From the NCBI RefSeq assembly GCF_000024165.1, contig NC_013194.1:1488001-1552000 (forward strand): a DNA stretch of 64,000 nucleotides, read 5' to 3'. Origin of the DNA: Accumulibacter phosphatis. GTDB lineage: Bacteria; Pseudomonadota; Gammaproteobacteria; Burkholderiales; Rhodocyclaceae. The notes under the pieces are model-generated. The model ran no database searches. It was not told where the DNA came from and saw only the letters and a program-made list of their open reading frames with translations. The translations under genes were made by a program, and so were the position numbers. Within the stretch, counting starts at the first letter, position 1. Every line of letters begins with the position of its first letter. Positions 25,792-33,808 of the stretch are shown here, piece after piece.

Positions 25792-27394
25792 CGGCGCCGT
25801 CACAGATCCGCGGGTAATCTGCGTAGCGAAACTCCGCCTGTCGTTCGATGGAGCGCAAGAGATTGTTGTAGGAGATGTCTCGCTCGCGCACGATATGCGT
25901 ATAGCCGGATGTCAGCGCCTTACGCAGTGACGCCACTTCCTGGCAGTAAGCCCCGTCGGCGTGCGGGTCGGTCGCTTCGCTTGCGCGGCCTTCTTCCCGT
26001 TCTCGGAACGCGCGCTCGGCATTGACTGCCGCCGTCAGTGCGGCTGCCGCGTAATCACGGGGAATCGTTCCCGCCAGGGACTCGGCTTCGGCATACTGGC
26101 GCTTGGGCAGCAGCGTGTAGATGACTTGGTCCCGAATGGCGTTATGGAAATGCGGTTGGCGCTCATACTCCCTGGTACGCAGGGTGCCCCCGAGTTCCCA
26201 GTCGGCCATGCGCATCCAGGTGATCACACCCATCGGCACCGTCAGCAGCAGCAAGAGCGGAATGATGCGCCGTGGTAGCCCGGCCCGCCCGAGGATGTCA
26301 ACCAGAACCAGAACCAGTCCGCCAACCGACACGAAGAGAAAACGCTCGCTGGCCATCGACCAGGTCGTGAAAGGGAGGAACTGAAGATAGACCAGCCAGG
26401 GGGATACGGCCATGACGATGCCGAGGGGCCACAGTGCCCGCCGGACGCAGAGCGTGCGCAGGGCCAGCAGCACGAGCAGCAAGCCGAGCCCGGAACCAAG
26501 CCAATGCCATTCGCCCAGCCGATACACATCGTGGTAGAGGCCAAGCGGATAGGGCACCAGCAGGAGGCTGCCGAGGGTGCTGAAAATCCGCGATGCGCGG
26601 TCGAGGACGATCAGCGCGCCAGGGTGGTTCTCGATGCGAATGCCGGTGGACTCGGCCATCTGCATGTGCACGACTGCCGCGACGACGACGACTGCCCAGG
26701 GCAGCAGCAAGCTGGCGACTTTCCGTCCGACAGGAACGGTGGTGGCATGGCGCCAGCAGGCAGCAAGCAACAGGGTCAGGAAGAGCACCTGGGTCATTCC
26801 CGCGGCTTTGCTGAAACACGCGCATAGCAGCAGTAGGGCGGCCAGTACGCTGTTTCCGACGGGCCAGCCCGCCCGCAGCCCGCGCGCAAGAGTCGCCGCC
26901 GCGAGGAAGCCGAACGTACCAGCCATCAGGTCCTTGCGGGAAGCGACCCAGGCGGCGGCTTCGACATGCGCGGGGTGGACCACGAAGAGCACGGTACCGC
27001 ACAGAGCCAACACCCCGGCCTGGTTCACCCAGGCCGGTCGAAAGAGCAGGATGAGTTCCCGGACCAGCCAGAAGAACGCGATCGCCGAAAGCGCGTACCA
27101 GGCGAGATTGGAAAAGTGGAAGCCCATTGGTTCATCGCCGAACAGACGGAAGTCGAGCCAGTAGGTGAAGTCGCGCAGCGGCAGGAACTCCCAGCGATTG
27201 GCCGGTTTCTGGAGGAAGAGATGCAGGTCGGTCCACGGCAGTTGGCGCACCATGCGGTTGTTGAAAGCCAGGTAGATCTCGTCATCGGCGAAGAGCTCGT
27301 GATACAGACTCGGCAGAAAGAGGCAGAAACTGCAGACGAGCAACAAGGCTGAGGTCGTTCGCAGCATCCTCCAGTCCGCATTCAGCCCGTTCAC
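25775..27394 (-). CDS. TMTC-like GT-C membrane glycosyltransferase
   Basis: The product is 539 residues with about ten transmembrane helices. The first loop carries the acidic pair FADDEIYLAFNN, and a later loop has HPAHVEAAAWVASRKDLMAG, very close to the HPIHTEAVAWIAGRKDLL signature of TMTC O-mannosyltransferases (GT105). Unlike eukaryotic TMTCs it lacks a long TPR tail; its C-terminal ~120 residues are soluble helices. Bacterial relatives are often near pilin genes and thought to glycosylate exported proteins at Ser/Thr. Here it is 5.5 kb from the pilins, so pilin glycosylation is a reasonable guess. Confidence 0.75.
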   Translation of the reverse strand: MNGLNADWRMLRTTSALLLVCSFCLFLPSLYHELFADDEIYLAFNNRMVRQLPWTDLHLFLQKPANRWEFLPLRDFTYWLDFRLFGDEPMGFHFSNLAWYALSAIAFFWLVRELILLFRPAWVNQAGVLALCGTVLFVVHPAHVEAAAWVASRKDLMAGTFGFLAAATLARGLRAGWPVGNSVLAALLLLCACFSKAAGMTQVLFLTLLLAACWRHATTVPVGRKVASLLLPWAVVVVAAVVHMQMAESTGIRIENHPGALIVLDRASRIFSTLGSLLLVPYPLGLYHDVYRLGEWHWLGSGLGLLLVLLALRTLCVRRALWPLGIVMAVSPWLVYLQFLPFTTWSMASERFLFVSVGGLVLVLVDILGRAGLPRRIIPLLLLLTVPMGVITWMRMADWELGGTLRTREYERQPHFHNAIRDQVIYTLLPKRQYAEAESLAGTIPRDYAAAALTAAVNAERAFREREEGRASEATDPHADGAYCQEVASLRKALTSGYTHIVRERDISYNNLLRSIERQAEFRYADYPRICDGAATAGH

Positions 27395-27586
27395 GAGACC
27401 CCGCCCATGTGCTCGGAGATCGGCATGAGAGGAAGAAGATGCCGCTCAACTGCCTGCGGCCAGCGCTCCTGCCGCCCAGATGGGGCGTCGCTGGCCTGGA
27501 CGACCCAGCGTTGGCCCTGGCGCTCGCCGAAGTCAGTTGACCCATACCGCCGGGGGTCGGGGTCTGGATGAGGCTGACGGGGGAAA

Positions 27587-28771
27587 CTACTGAGCGAGTA
27601 CGGCATCGATATTCCTCGCCGGGACAGCGGTGATCCCTTCGCTGAGTGGCCAGGGCGGGCCTTCTCCGTGACAGATCACATAGAGGTGCTGCAGGTTCAA
27701 CACGTCGCGGGCGGAGCGCATGGCAACCGTCGCTCTCGGGGAGCGGGTAAGCTTGATTTCAAAGCCCAGGCGTTTGCCGTTCTTGGCAATCAGCAGGTCG
27801 AGTTCGGCGCCTGTATGCACGCCCCAAAAAAACGCTTCGCCCGGTCGTGCGTCGCTTCGGCGAATGATCTCACGCACGATCAGCCCTTCCCAGGAGGCGC
27901 CACATTTGGGGTGCGCCAACAAGGCGTCTGTATCGCCGATTCCCAGGAGACTGTGCAAGATGCCGGTATCCGAAAGGTAAACCTTGGGTGCCTTCACCTC
28001 CCGCTTGCCCAGATTGGTGTGCCAGGGCAAGAGGCGGTAAGCCATGTACGTGCCTTCGAGGATATCCAGATAGCGGCTCACGGTCTTGTCGCTCACACCA
28101 AGCGAGCGGGAAATTTCGCTGCTGTTCCACGTCTGGCCATGGTAATGCGCCAGCATGGTCCAGAAGCGGCGCAGGGTAAGTGCCGGCAGATTGATGCCGA
28201 GTTGCGGCAGGTCACGCTCCAGGTAGGTACGAATGAACGCCTCGCGCCACTCTCGACTGGTGGCGAGATCGCTGGCCAGGAAGGCACGCGGGAAGCCGCC
28301 GCGCAACCAACGGACGTCAAGCCAGTCTGGCTCGATGCGATGCTGCCCATCTGCGGCAGCAAGTTCGTCGAGTCCAAAACCATCAAGCTCCTGAAAGGCA
28401 ACGCGGCCCGCCAGACTCTCGGCGGATTGTCGCAAGAGCTCCGGTGCAGCGCTACCAAGAATCAGGAAGCGTGCCGGAGTATCGGGGCGGTCGGCCAGCA
28501 CCCGCAGTAATGGGAACAGATCCGGTCGGGTCTGGATTTCGTCCAGGATGACCAAGCCTGTCAGCGGACGCAGTGCGAAGGCAGGATCGGCAAGGCGCGC
28601 CTGATCGTCGGGGTCTTCAAGGTCATAGTGTCTTACCGGGCCGTCCCAGGTTGCGGCAAGTTGTCCGGCCAGGGTCGTCTTGCCCACTTGGCGCGGTCCC
28701 AGGAGAGCAAGCACCGGGAAGCGCGACAAACGCTGGAGCAGGTGATCAAGATGAACTTGGCGTCGAAGCAT
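27587..28771 (-). CDS. AAA ATPase with DUF4143 domain
   Basis: The product is 394 residues from the ATG at 28771 (399 if the ATG at 28786 is used). The N-terminal AAA_14 domain has Walker A LLGPRQVGKTTL, Walker B LVILDEIQ and sensor LGSAAPELL. The C-terminal DUF4143 domain is typical (RTYLERDLPQL, SEISRSLGVSDKTVSRYLDI with a helix-turn-helix, KVYLSDTGILHSLLG, FWGVHTGAELDLLI, GFEIKLT). The last motifs resemble a PD-(D/E)xK nuclease core. These ATPases are common, patchily distributed and of unknown job. Both possible start codons lie inside a perfect palindrome. Confidence 0.88.
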   Translation of the reverse strand: MLRRQVHLDHLLQRLSRFPVLALLGPRQVGKTTLAGQLAATWDGPVRHYDLEDPDDQARLADPAFALRPLTGLVILDEIQTRPDLFPLLRVLADRPDTPARFLILGSAAPELLRQSAESLAGRVAFQELDGFGLDELAAADGQHRIEPDWLDVRWLRGGFPRAFLASDLATSREWREAFIRTYLERDLPQLGINLPALTLRRFWTMLAHYHGQTWNSSEISRSLGVSDKTVSRYLDILEGTYMAYRLLPWHTNLGKREVKAPKVYLSDTGILHSLLGIGDTDALLAHPKCGASWEGLIVREIIRRSDARPGEAFFWGVHTGAELDLLIAKNGKRLGFEIKLTRSPRATVAMRSARDVLNLQHLYVICHGEGPPWPLSEGITAVPARNIDAVLAQ

Positions 28772-28787
28772 GCTAAAATTTAGCATG
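28769..28787. promoter_or_regulatory. Perfect palindrome over the start codon of the DUF4143 ATPase gene
   Basis: CATGCTAAAATTTAGCATG has two 9-bp arms around one base. It contains both candidate ATG codons of the ATPase gene. It could be an operator for autoregulation by the protein's helix-turn-helix, or form an RNA hairpin that hides the start. Confidence 0.6.
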
Positions 28788-28893
28788 AAAAGTCGGAGTG
28801 TTGGTCCGATTTTTCATGCTTATGACGGATTGGGTAGCGAACTTGCCTGGATGCGGTAACTGGACGTGTCCGTATCGAGCATGTGCAGCATGG

Positions 28894-29187
28894 CTAAAGG
28901 TCGGCGTCGTCATCTGCGGAATCGTCGTCATCCAAGACGCCGCGCGCTTTCGGCGCAACATTCAATGGGCGCTCGGCCATGAAGTCGGCTGGGACGTCGA
29001 TTGAATGCCGCAGGGCAAAGAAATCGCTCCAGGCTTTGGCGCCGGGGCGCTTCGAAAGCACAACGTCACCGGTAGTGTCGTCACGCGTGACATAAACCTC
29101 CTCGCCCTCGAGGCGAAACTCGGCCGGAAGACGCACGGATTGACTGGCGCCGTTCTTGAACAGTTTGGCAACCGGCGTCTCGCTCAT
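28894..29187 (-). CDS. VapB-like AbrB-fold antitoxin, orphan
   Basis: The product is 97 residues from the ATG at 29187. The N-terminal SpoVT/AbrB fold is clear (AKLFKNGASQSVRLPAEFRL, EGEEVYVTRDD), followed by the toxin-binding tail (WSDFFALRHSIDVPADFMAE). The downstream slot on the same strand, where vapC would sit, contains no PIN-domain gene before the ATPase gene, so the toxin is missing. The acidic tail DDDDSADDDADL is long. Confidence 0.78.
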   Translation of the reverse strand: MSETPVAKLFKNGASQSVRLPAEFRLEGEEVYVTRDDTTGDVVLSKRPGAKAWSDFFALRHSIDVPADFMAERPLNVAPKARGVLDDDDSADDDADL

Positions 29188-29438
29188 CGTGGTGTTCCTC
29201 ATGCAGGGGCAAACGTGTGTTCAGGAGTATCTACTTTGGGCCAGGAAAGACAAGCTGTGCGAGCAGGCCGGGGACAGGAAGCCGGTCGATCGGGAACGCC
29301 CGAGCAGACGACTTCTTTGCATCTGCCCCGGGGCTCGGCGCGTATCGAAGGAGAGAACCCGAACAACGCGGCGCGCGGTTTTCCGATCCGTGAACCGGCC
29401 CGGCGGGCTTGTCGGGCAGTGCCTCTTGGGAGGTCAGC

Positions 29439-30080
29439 ATGCACGTCTTCGTGACCGGTGCTACCGGCTACATCGGCAGTCGTCTGATTCCGGAACTGGT
29501 GGCGCGCGGCCATCGCGTTTCCGCGCTGGCGCGGCAGGCCTCGGTACAGCGGCTGGCACCGGCTTGTCGCGTCGTTGTCGGCGACGCGCTCGATGCCTCG
29601 AGTTATTCGTCGCAGATCGGTGTCGTCGATGCGCTGGTTCATCTGGTCGGCGTACCGCATCCGAGTCCGGCCAAGGCCGAGGCGTTCCGCTGCATCGATC
29701 TCGCTTCCGCACGCGCGGCGCTCGCCGCGGCGGTCGAGGCCGGGGTACCGCACTTCGTCTATCTCAGCGTCGCGCAGCCGGCGCCGGTGATGCGCGCCTA
29801 CGTCGCCGCGCGCGCGGAAGGCGAAGTGCTGATCCGCGCCAGCGGCATCGCGGCCAGCGTTCTGCGTCCGTGGTACGTGCTCGGTCCCGGCCATCACTGG
29901 CCCATGCTCCTGCTCCCCGCGTACTACCTGCTGGAGCACCTGCCCGGCACGCGCGATGCCGCGCGTCGCTTGGGATTGGTCAGCGTCGGGCAGATGGTCG
30001 CCGCCATCGTCCGGGCGGTCGAGAGTCCACCGTCAGGCGTACGCCTTTGGGGTGTGCCCGAGATACGCTCGCCCGGGTGA
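29439..30080 (+). CDS. NAD(P)-binding epimerase/reductase-like protein
   Basis: The product is 213 residues, an atypical short-chain dehydrogenase: Rossmann motif FVTGATGYIGSRL at the very start, DAL in the second strand region, HFVYLSVAQP and the LRPWYVLGPGHHW stretch after the active-site region. It lacks the YxxxK pair of true epimerases, as in NmrA/YwnB-like NAD(P)-binding proteins. The ATG at 29439 has GGGAGG upstream. It stands alone; substrate unknown. Confidence 0.8.
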   Translation: MHVFVTGATGYIGSRLIPELVARGHRVSALARQASVQRLAPACRVVVGDALDASSYSSQIGVVDALVHLVGVPHPSPAKAEAFRCIDLASARAALAAAVEAGVPHFVYLSVAQPAPVMRAYVAARAEGEVLIRASGIAASVLRPWYVLGPGHHWPMLLLPAYYLLEHLPGTRDAARRLGLVSVGQMVAAIVRAVESPPSGVRLWGVPEIRSPG

Positions 30081-30235
30081 TTGTCGCTGCGCTTCGTCGT
30101 GGTCGGATTTTCCTTGCCTTCTCGTCGTGCTCGGCTGGTGTAGCGGCTTCCAGGCAGGGCGAGGTCCGGGCCTGACGCCGCCGTCACCCCTTTGCTGGGG
30201 CAGGCAGCTCGGCCGGCGGGAAGCGAGCGCCCGGC

Positions 30236-31606
30236 TCACGGTTCGCGGATCGATTCGTCGAGGGCCTTGATCAGCGGCCACAGGAGGTACGAAATCACCG
30301 ACCGCTTGCCGACCGCGATCTCGGCGCTCACCGTCATGCCGGGGAGCAGGCGGGCGTGTTCCGGCAGCCTGTTCAAGCGTGTTCTGGTCAGGCCGATGCG
30401 GCCGAGGTAGTAGGCGTCGATGCCGCCGCCCGTTGCCTTGTCGCGGCGGAAAGCATCTTCGCTGATGGTGGTCAGCGTCCCATCCAGCGCGCCGTGCAAC
30501 TGGAACGGATAGGCATCGACCTTGAGATGCACGCGGTCGCCCCGTTTCACATAACCGATATCGGCGGACTCGATCTGGACTTCGGCCTCCAGGTCGTCTC
30601 CCAGGGGAACCAGCGTGAACAGGGACTCGGCGCCCTTGGCCACCGAGCCGGGCGACAACTTGGCGATCTCCAGGACGACGGCGTCGGATGGCGCGCTGAG
30701 GACGACCAGCTGGTGTCGCTTGTCGGCCTTCTGCAACTGTTCATTGACGGTATCGCGCTCGCGCGAGAGCGCGAGCAGCTCCTCCATGACCTTTTGCCGC
30801 CAGCCGGTCTGGAAGGAGAGGCGTTCCGCCTCCAGCGCCCGGAGTTCCTTCTGCAGCTCCTGCTCCCGGCTGCGTGCCATCTGTGCGCCGCGCTCGGCCT
30901 CGAACAGTCGGTCCTGGGCATCGAGGAGGCGCGCTCGTACCACGTACTTCTGGTCCACCAGCGGTTCCAGGCTGGCCACCATTTCGCCGAGCACGCGCAC
31001 GCGCGAGGTCATCGAACTCTGATCCCGGCGATTGGTTTCCAGGGCGGCGCGAATGCGGCCGATATTCTCATCGAGTCGTCGCGTCTGCGCCAGATAGCTC
31101 GCTTGCCGCTCGCCGGCCAGGCGGCTCTGGATCTCCTGGTCATCGCTCAAGGCGGCGCCAGCGGCGACGCCTTTTCCCGCCAGTTCGGCTTCCAGGCTTT
31201 CCCGTTGCGTGTCGAGGCTCGCCAGGCGGGTCCTCAGCTGGGATTCGTCGGCGCCGGTGAAGGTCGGGTCGAGCGTGGCGAGTCGTTCCCCCTTCTTGAC
31301 GACTTGTCCGGACTTGACATTGATTTCCTGGATGATGGCGGTGTCCAGGGGTTGGACGACGATGTTCGGCAGCGGGGTGATCAGACGTCCGCGGGCAGTG
31401 ACCATCAGGTCGACTTCCGAAAACGTCGCCAGCAGGAGGAACACCAGCAGCGCCGCGGCGAGGAGATGCAGGGTCACGCCGGCCGATCGCGGCAGGGGGC
31501 GCCGCTCGATCTCGTCCGCATCGGGGAGGAAATCCACGATGGGCTCATTGACTGCCCGTCTGGACCGCCGGCGGCTGATCAAAGATGGCTTGTCTGTTGG
31601 TTCCAT
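30236..31606 (-). CDS. Type I secretion membrane fusion protein, HlyD family
   Basis: The product is 456 residues: a cytosolic N-terminus, one transmembrane helix (LHLLAAALLVFLLLATFSEV), a lipoyl-like half (GRLITPLPNIVVQPLDTAII), about 200 residues of coiled coil, and a C-terminal beta-barrel region (VHLKVDAYPFQLHGALDGTL) with ILPGMTVSAEI. This is the HlyD/LapC adaptor that joins the inner-membrane ABC pump to the outer-membrane channel. It is last in the secretion operon and overlaps the ABC gene by 28 bp. Confidence 0.92.
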   Translation of the reverse strand: MEPTDKPSLISRRRSRRAVNEPIVDFLPDADEIERRPLPRSAGVTLHLLAAALLVFLLLATFSEVDLMVTARGRLITPLPNIVVQPLDTAIIQEINVKSGQVVKKGERLATLDPTFTGADESQLRTRLASLDTQRESLEAELAGKGVAAGAALSDDQEIQSRLAGERQASYLAQTRRLDENIGRIRAALETNRRDQSSMTSRVRVLGEMVASLEPLVDQKYVVRARLLDAQDRLFEAERGAQMARSREQELQKELRALEAERLSFQTGWRQKVMEELLALSRERDTVNEQLQKADKRHQLVVLSAPSDAVVLEIAKLSPGSVAKGAESLFTLVPLGDDLEAEVQIESADIGYVKRGDRVHLKVDAYPFQLHGALDGTLTTISEDAFRRDKATGGGIDAYYLGRIGLTRTRLNRLPEHARLLPGMTVSAEIAVGKRSVISYLLWPLIKALDESIREP

Positions 31607-33723
31607 AGATGCTGGTAGGTTTCGCAGCGGGACAGCAGTTCCTCGTGCTTGCCCCAGTCGGACAAGCGGCCCTGTTGCATGACCAGAACGACATCCGCGT
31701 TGACCAGGGTCGACAAGCGGTGCGAGATCATCATCACTGTCCTGCCGACGGCAATTCGCGAGAGATTGCGGATGAAGATGGCTTCGCTCTCCGGGTCGAG
31801 CGCGCTCGCCGCTTCGTCGAGGATCAGGATATTGGGCTTGGCGAGCAGGCAGCGGGCGATCGAGAGTCGCTGTCGTTGTCCGCCGCTCAGGTTCGACGCG
31901 TTTTCCTCGAGCAGGGTGTCGTATCCCTTGGCCATGCGGTCGATGAATTCGTCGGCGCCGGCGGCCTGGGCGGCGGCGACGATCTCCTCGATGCTGGCAT
32001 CGGGCTTGGCCATGGCGAGATTTTCGCGGATGGTGCCGCGAAACAGGAAGTTCTCCTGCAGGACCACGCCGATCTGCCGCCGCAGATGTGACAGGTCGAT
32101 CTCGCGGGCGTCGATACCGTCGAAGCGGACCAGTCCTTCCTGAACGCTGTAGAGGCCCTGGATCAGCTTGGTCAGGGTGGTTTTTCCCGAACCACTGCGG
32201 CCGACGATGCCCACCACGGCGCCGGAGGGAATCGTGAAACTGGTCCGGTCGAGGGCGTTGACGCTGCCACCCGGGTAGCGGAAGGTGACGTCCTCGAAGG
32301 TAATCTGGCCTTTCAACTGCGGCCGCAGGCCGCCGGCACCCAGTCGTCCCTCCGACGGACGGTTCATGATCTCAGCCAGCATGCGCACGGAGAGCGCCGT
32401 CTGCTGGTACTCGTTGATCAGACTGACCATCTGGATCAAGGGGCCGACCACGCGTCCGGACAGCATCTGGAAAGCGATCAGCACGCCGACGGTCATGGTT
32501 TGATCGAAGACACTCTGGGCGCCAATGAAAATGATGACCACCGGCATCAGCTTGCCCAGGAAGTCGGTCAGCGAGTTTCCGGAGATCGCCAGCTTGCCGA
32601 CCTGGAAGTGGGCGTTGATGGCTTCCGCCGACATCTGGTCCCAGGCCTTGCGCTGCACCGGTTCGATGGCCAGCGACTTGATCGTGCGCATGCCGTGGAT
32701 GGCTTCCACGAGCAGGGCCTGGCGGGCGCCCTCGGCGAGATTCAGGCGATCCAGGCGCTGGCGGAAGGTGGGCAGGAGAATGGCGATGATGGCGGCGATG
32801 GCGAGCGTGAATGCCAGAACGATCAGCGCCAGGGTCACGGAATAGGTGAACAGCAGAGGCAGGAAGATCACCAGGGCGAAGGCATCAAGCCCGGCAAACA
32901 GCAAGCGGCCGGTGAGGAACTGGCGGATGCCCTCCAGTTGCTGCATCTGCCGGGTGATCACGCCGGCGGTGGAGAGCTCGAAGAAGTCGATCGACAGCGA
33001 CAGCAGGTGGCCGAAGGTGCGCCGGGTGACATGCATGTCGATCTTGTTGGTGGCCGCCAGCAGCAGCATCTGGCGCAGGTAGCCGAACGCCGAATCGAAA
33101 AGCAGGGCGACCGTCACGCCGATGGTGAGCACGGCCAGGGTCGACGAGCTCTGGTGTACCAGGACCTTGTCGATGACGAGCTGGAAAAACAGCGGCGCGG
33201 CGAGAGCCAGGACGTTCATCGCCATGCCGGCGATGATCACGTCACGGAAGGCGGTGCGCTGCTTGAGGATCTCCGGGATGAACCAGCGCAGGCCGAAGGG
33301 CTGCTGGGCGTCGAAGAGCGAATGTTCGCGCTTGAGCAGGATGACGTCACCGCCCCACACTTCGCCGAACGTTGCCTCGGTATGGAGGGTCACGCTGGCT
33401 GCATCGGCCAGGGGATCGACGATGGCCACCTGTTCGGCGTCGCCTTCCTTCTTGACGCCAACCACGATCACGCCGGCCCCGGTCTTGAGACGGGCCAGCA
33501 GTGGAAACACGCCCTGCTGGGCGACGAGCTGCTGCCAACTCAGGTTGTCCGCCTTCGCCTTCATGCCGATGTCCGCAGCCATCCGCAACACCAGCGCTGC
33601 CTTCGGCTCTTCATCGGCCAGTGCGAAGTCGTGGATCAGCCGCTCCGGATTGATCCGGATGCCCTGGTGTTGGGCGATGGCGGCCAGACACTGGACAACG
33701 CTGTGGGCGAATTTTTCGGCCAT
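31579..33723 (-). CDS. Type I secretion ABC transporter (HlyB/LapB type)
   Basis: The product is 714 residues from the ATG at 33723. The N-terminal ~130 residues are a C39-like domain without the catalytic Cys-His peptidase pair, as in RTX-type exporters that do not cut a leader. The membrane domain follows (about 160-440). The ATPase shows Walker A GIVGRSGSGKTTL, signature LSGGQRQRLSIAR, Walker B ILILDEAASALD and switch ISHRLS. This class exports large calcium-binding proteins with a C-terminal signal. The giant repeat protein at 47807 is the obvious cargo candidate in this window. Confidence 0.93.
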   Translation of the reverse strand: MAEKFAHSVVQCLAAIAQHQGIRINPERLIHDFALADEEPKAALVLRMAADIGMKAKADNLSWQQLVAQQGVFPLLARLKTGAGVIVVGVKKEGDAEQVAIVDPLADAASVTLHTEATFGEVWGGDVILLKREHSLFDAQQPFGLRWFIPEILKQRTAFRDVIIAGMAMNVLALAAPLFFQLVIDKVLVHQSSSTLAVLTIGVTVALLFDSAFGYLRQMLLLAATNKIDMHVTRRTFGHLLSLSIDFFELSTAGVITRQMQQLEGIRQFLTGRLLFAGLDAFALVIFLPLLFTYSVTLALIVLAFTLAIAAIIAILLPTFRQRLDRLNLAEGARQALLVEAIHGMRTIKSLAIEPVQRKAWDQMSAEAINAHFQVGKLAISGNSLTDFLGKLMPVVIIFIGAQSVFDQTMTVGVLIAFQMLSGRVVGPLIQMVSLINEYQQTALSVRMLAEIMNRPSEGRLGAGGLRPQLKGQITFEDVTFRYPGGSVNALDRTSFTIPSGAVVGIVGRSGSGKTTLTKLIQGLYSVQEGLVRFDGIDAREIDLSHLRRQIGVVLQENFLFRGTIRENLAMAKPDASIEEIVAAAQAAGADEFIDRMAKGYDTLLEENASNLSGGQRQRLSIARCLLAKPNILILDEAASALDPESEAIFIRNLSRIAVGRTVMMISHRLSTLVNADVVLVMQQGRLSDWGKHEELLSRCETYQHLWNQQTSHL

Positions 33724-33808
33724 TACCGGTGGATCGCGCAAGTGCTGTGCTCGCGGCTGGCCCTTGCAGGTGTCCCGGAGAGCCGGACTGTGACGAGCAG
33801 GCGTTCGG

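Noticed and set aside
27391..27606. 71-residue minus-strand frame between the DUF4143 and TMTC-like genes
   Set aside because: It overlaps both neighbours, has no ribosome-binding site and no similarity I recognise.
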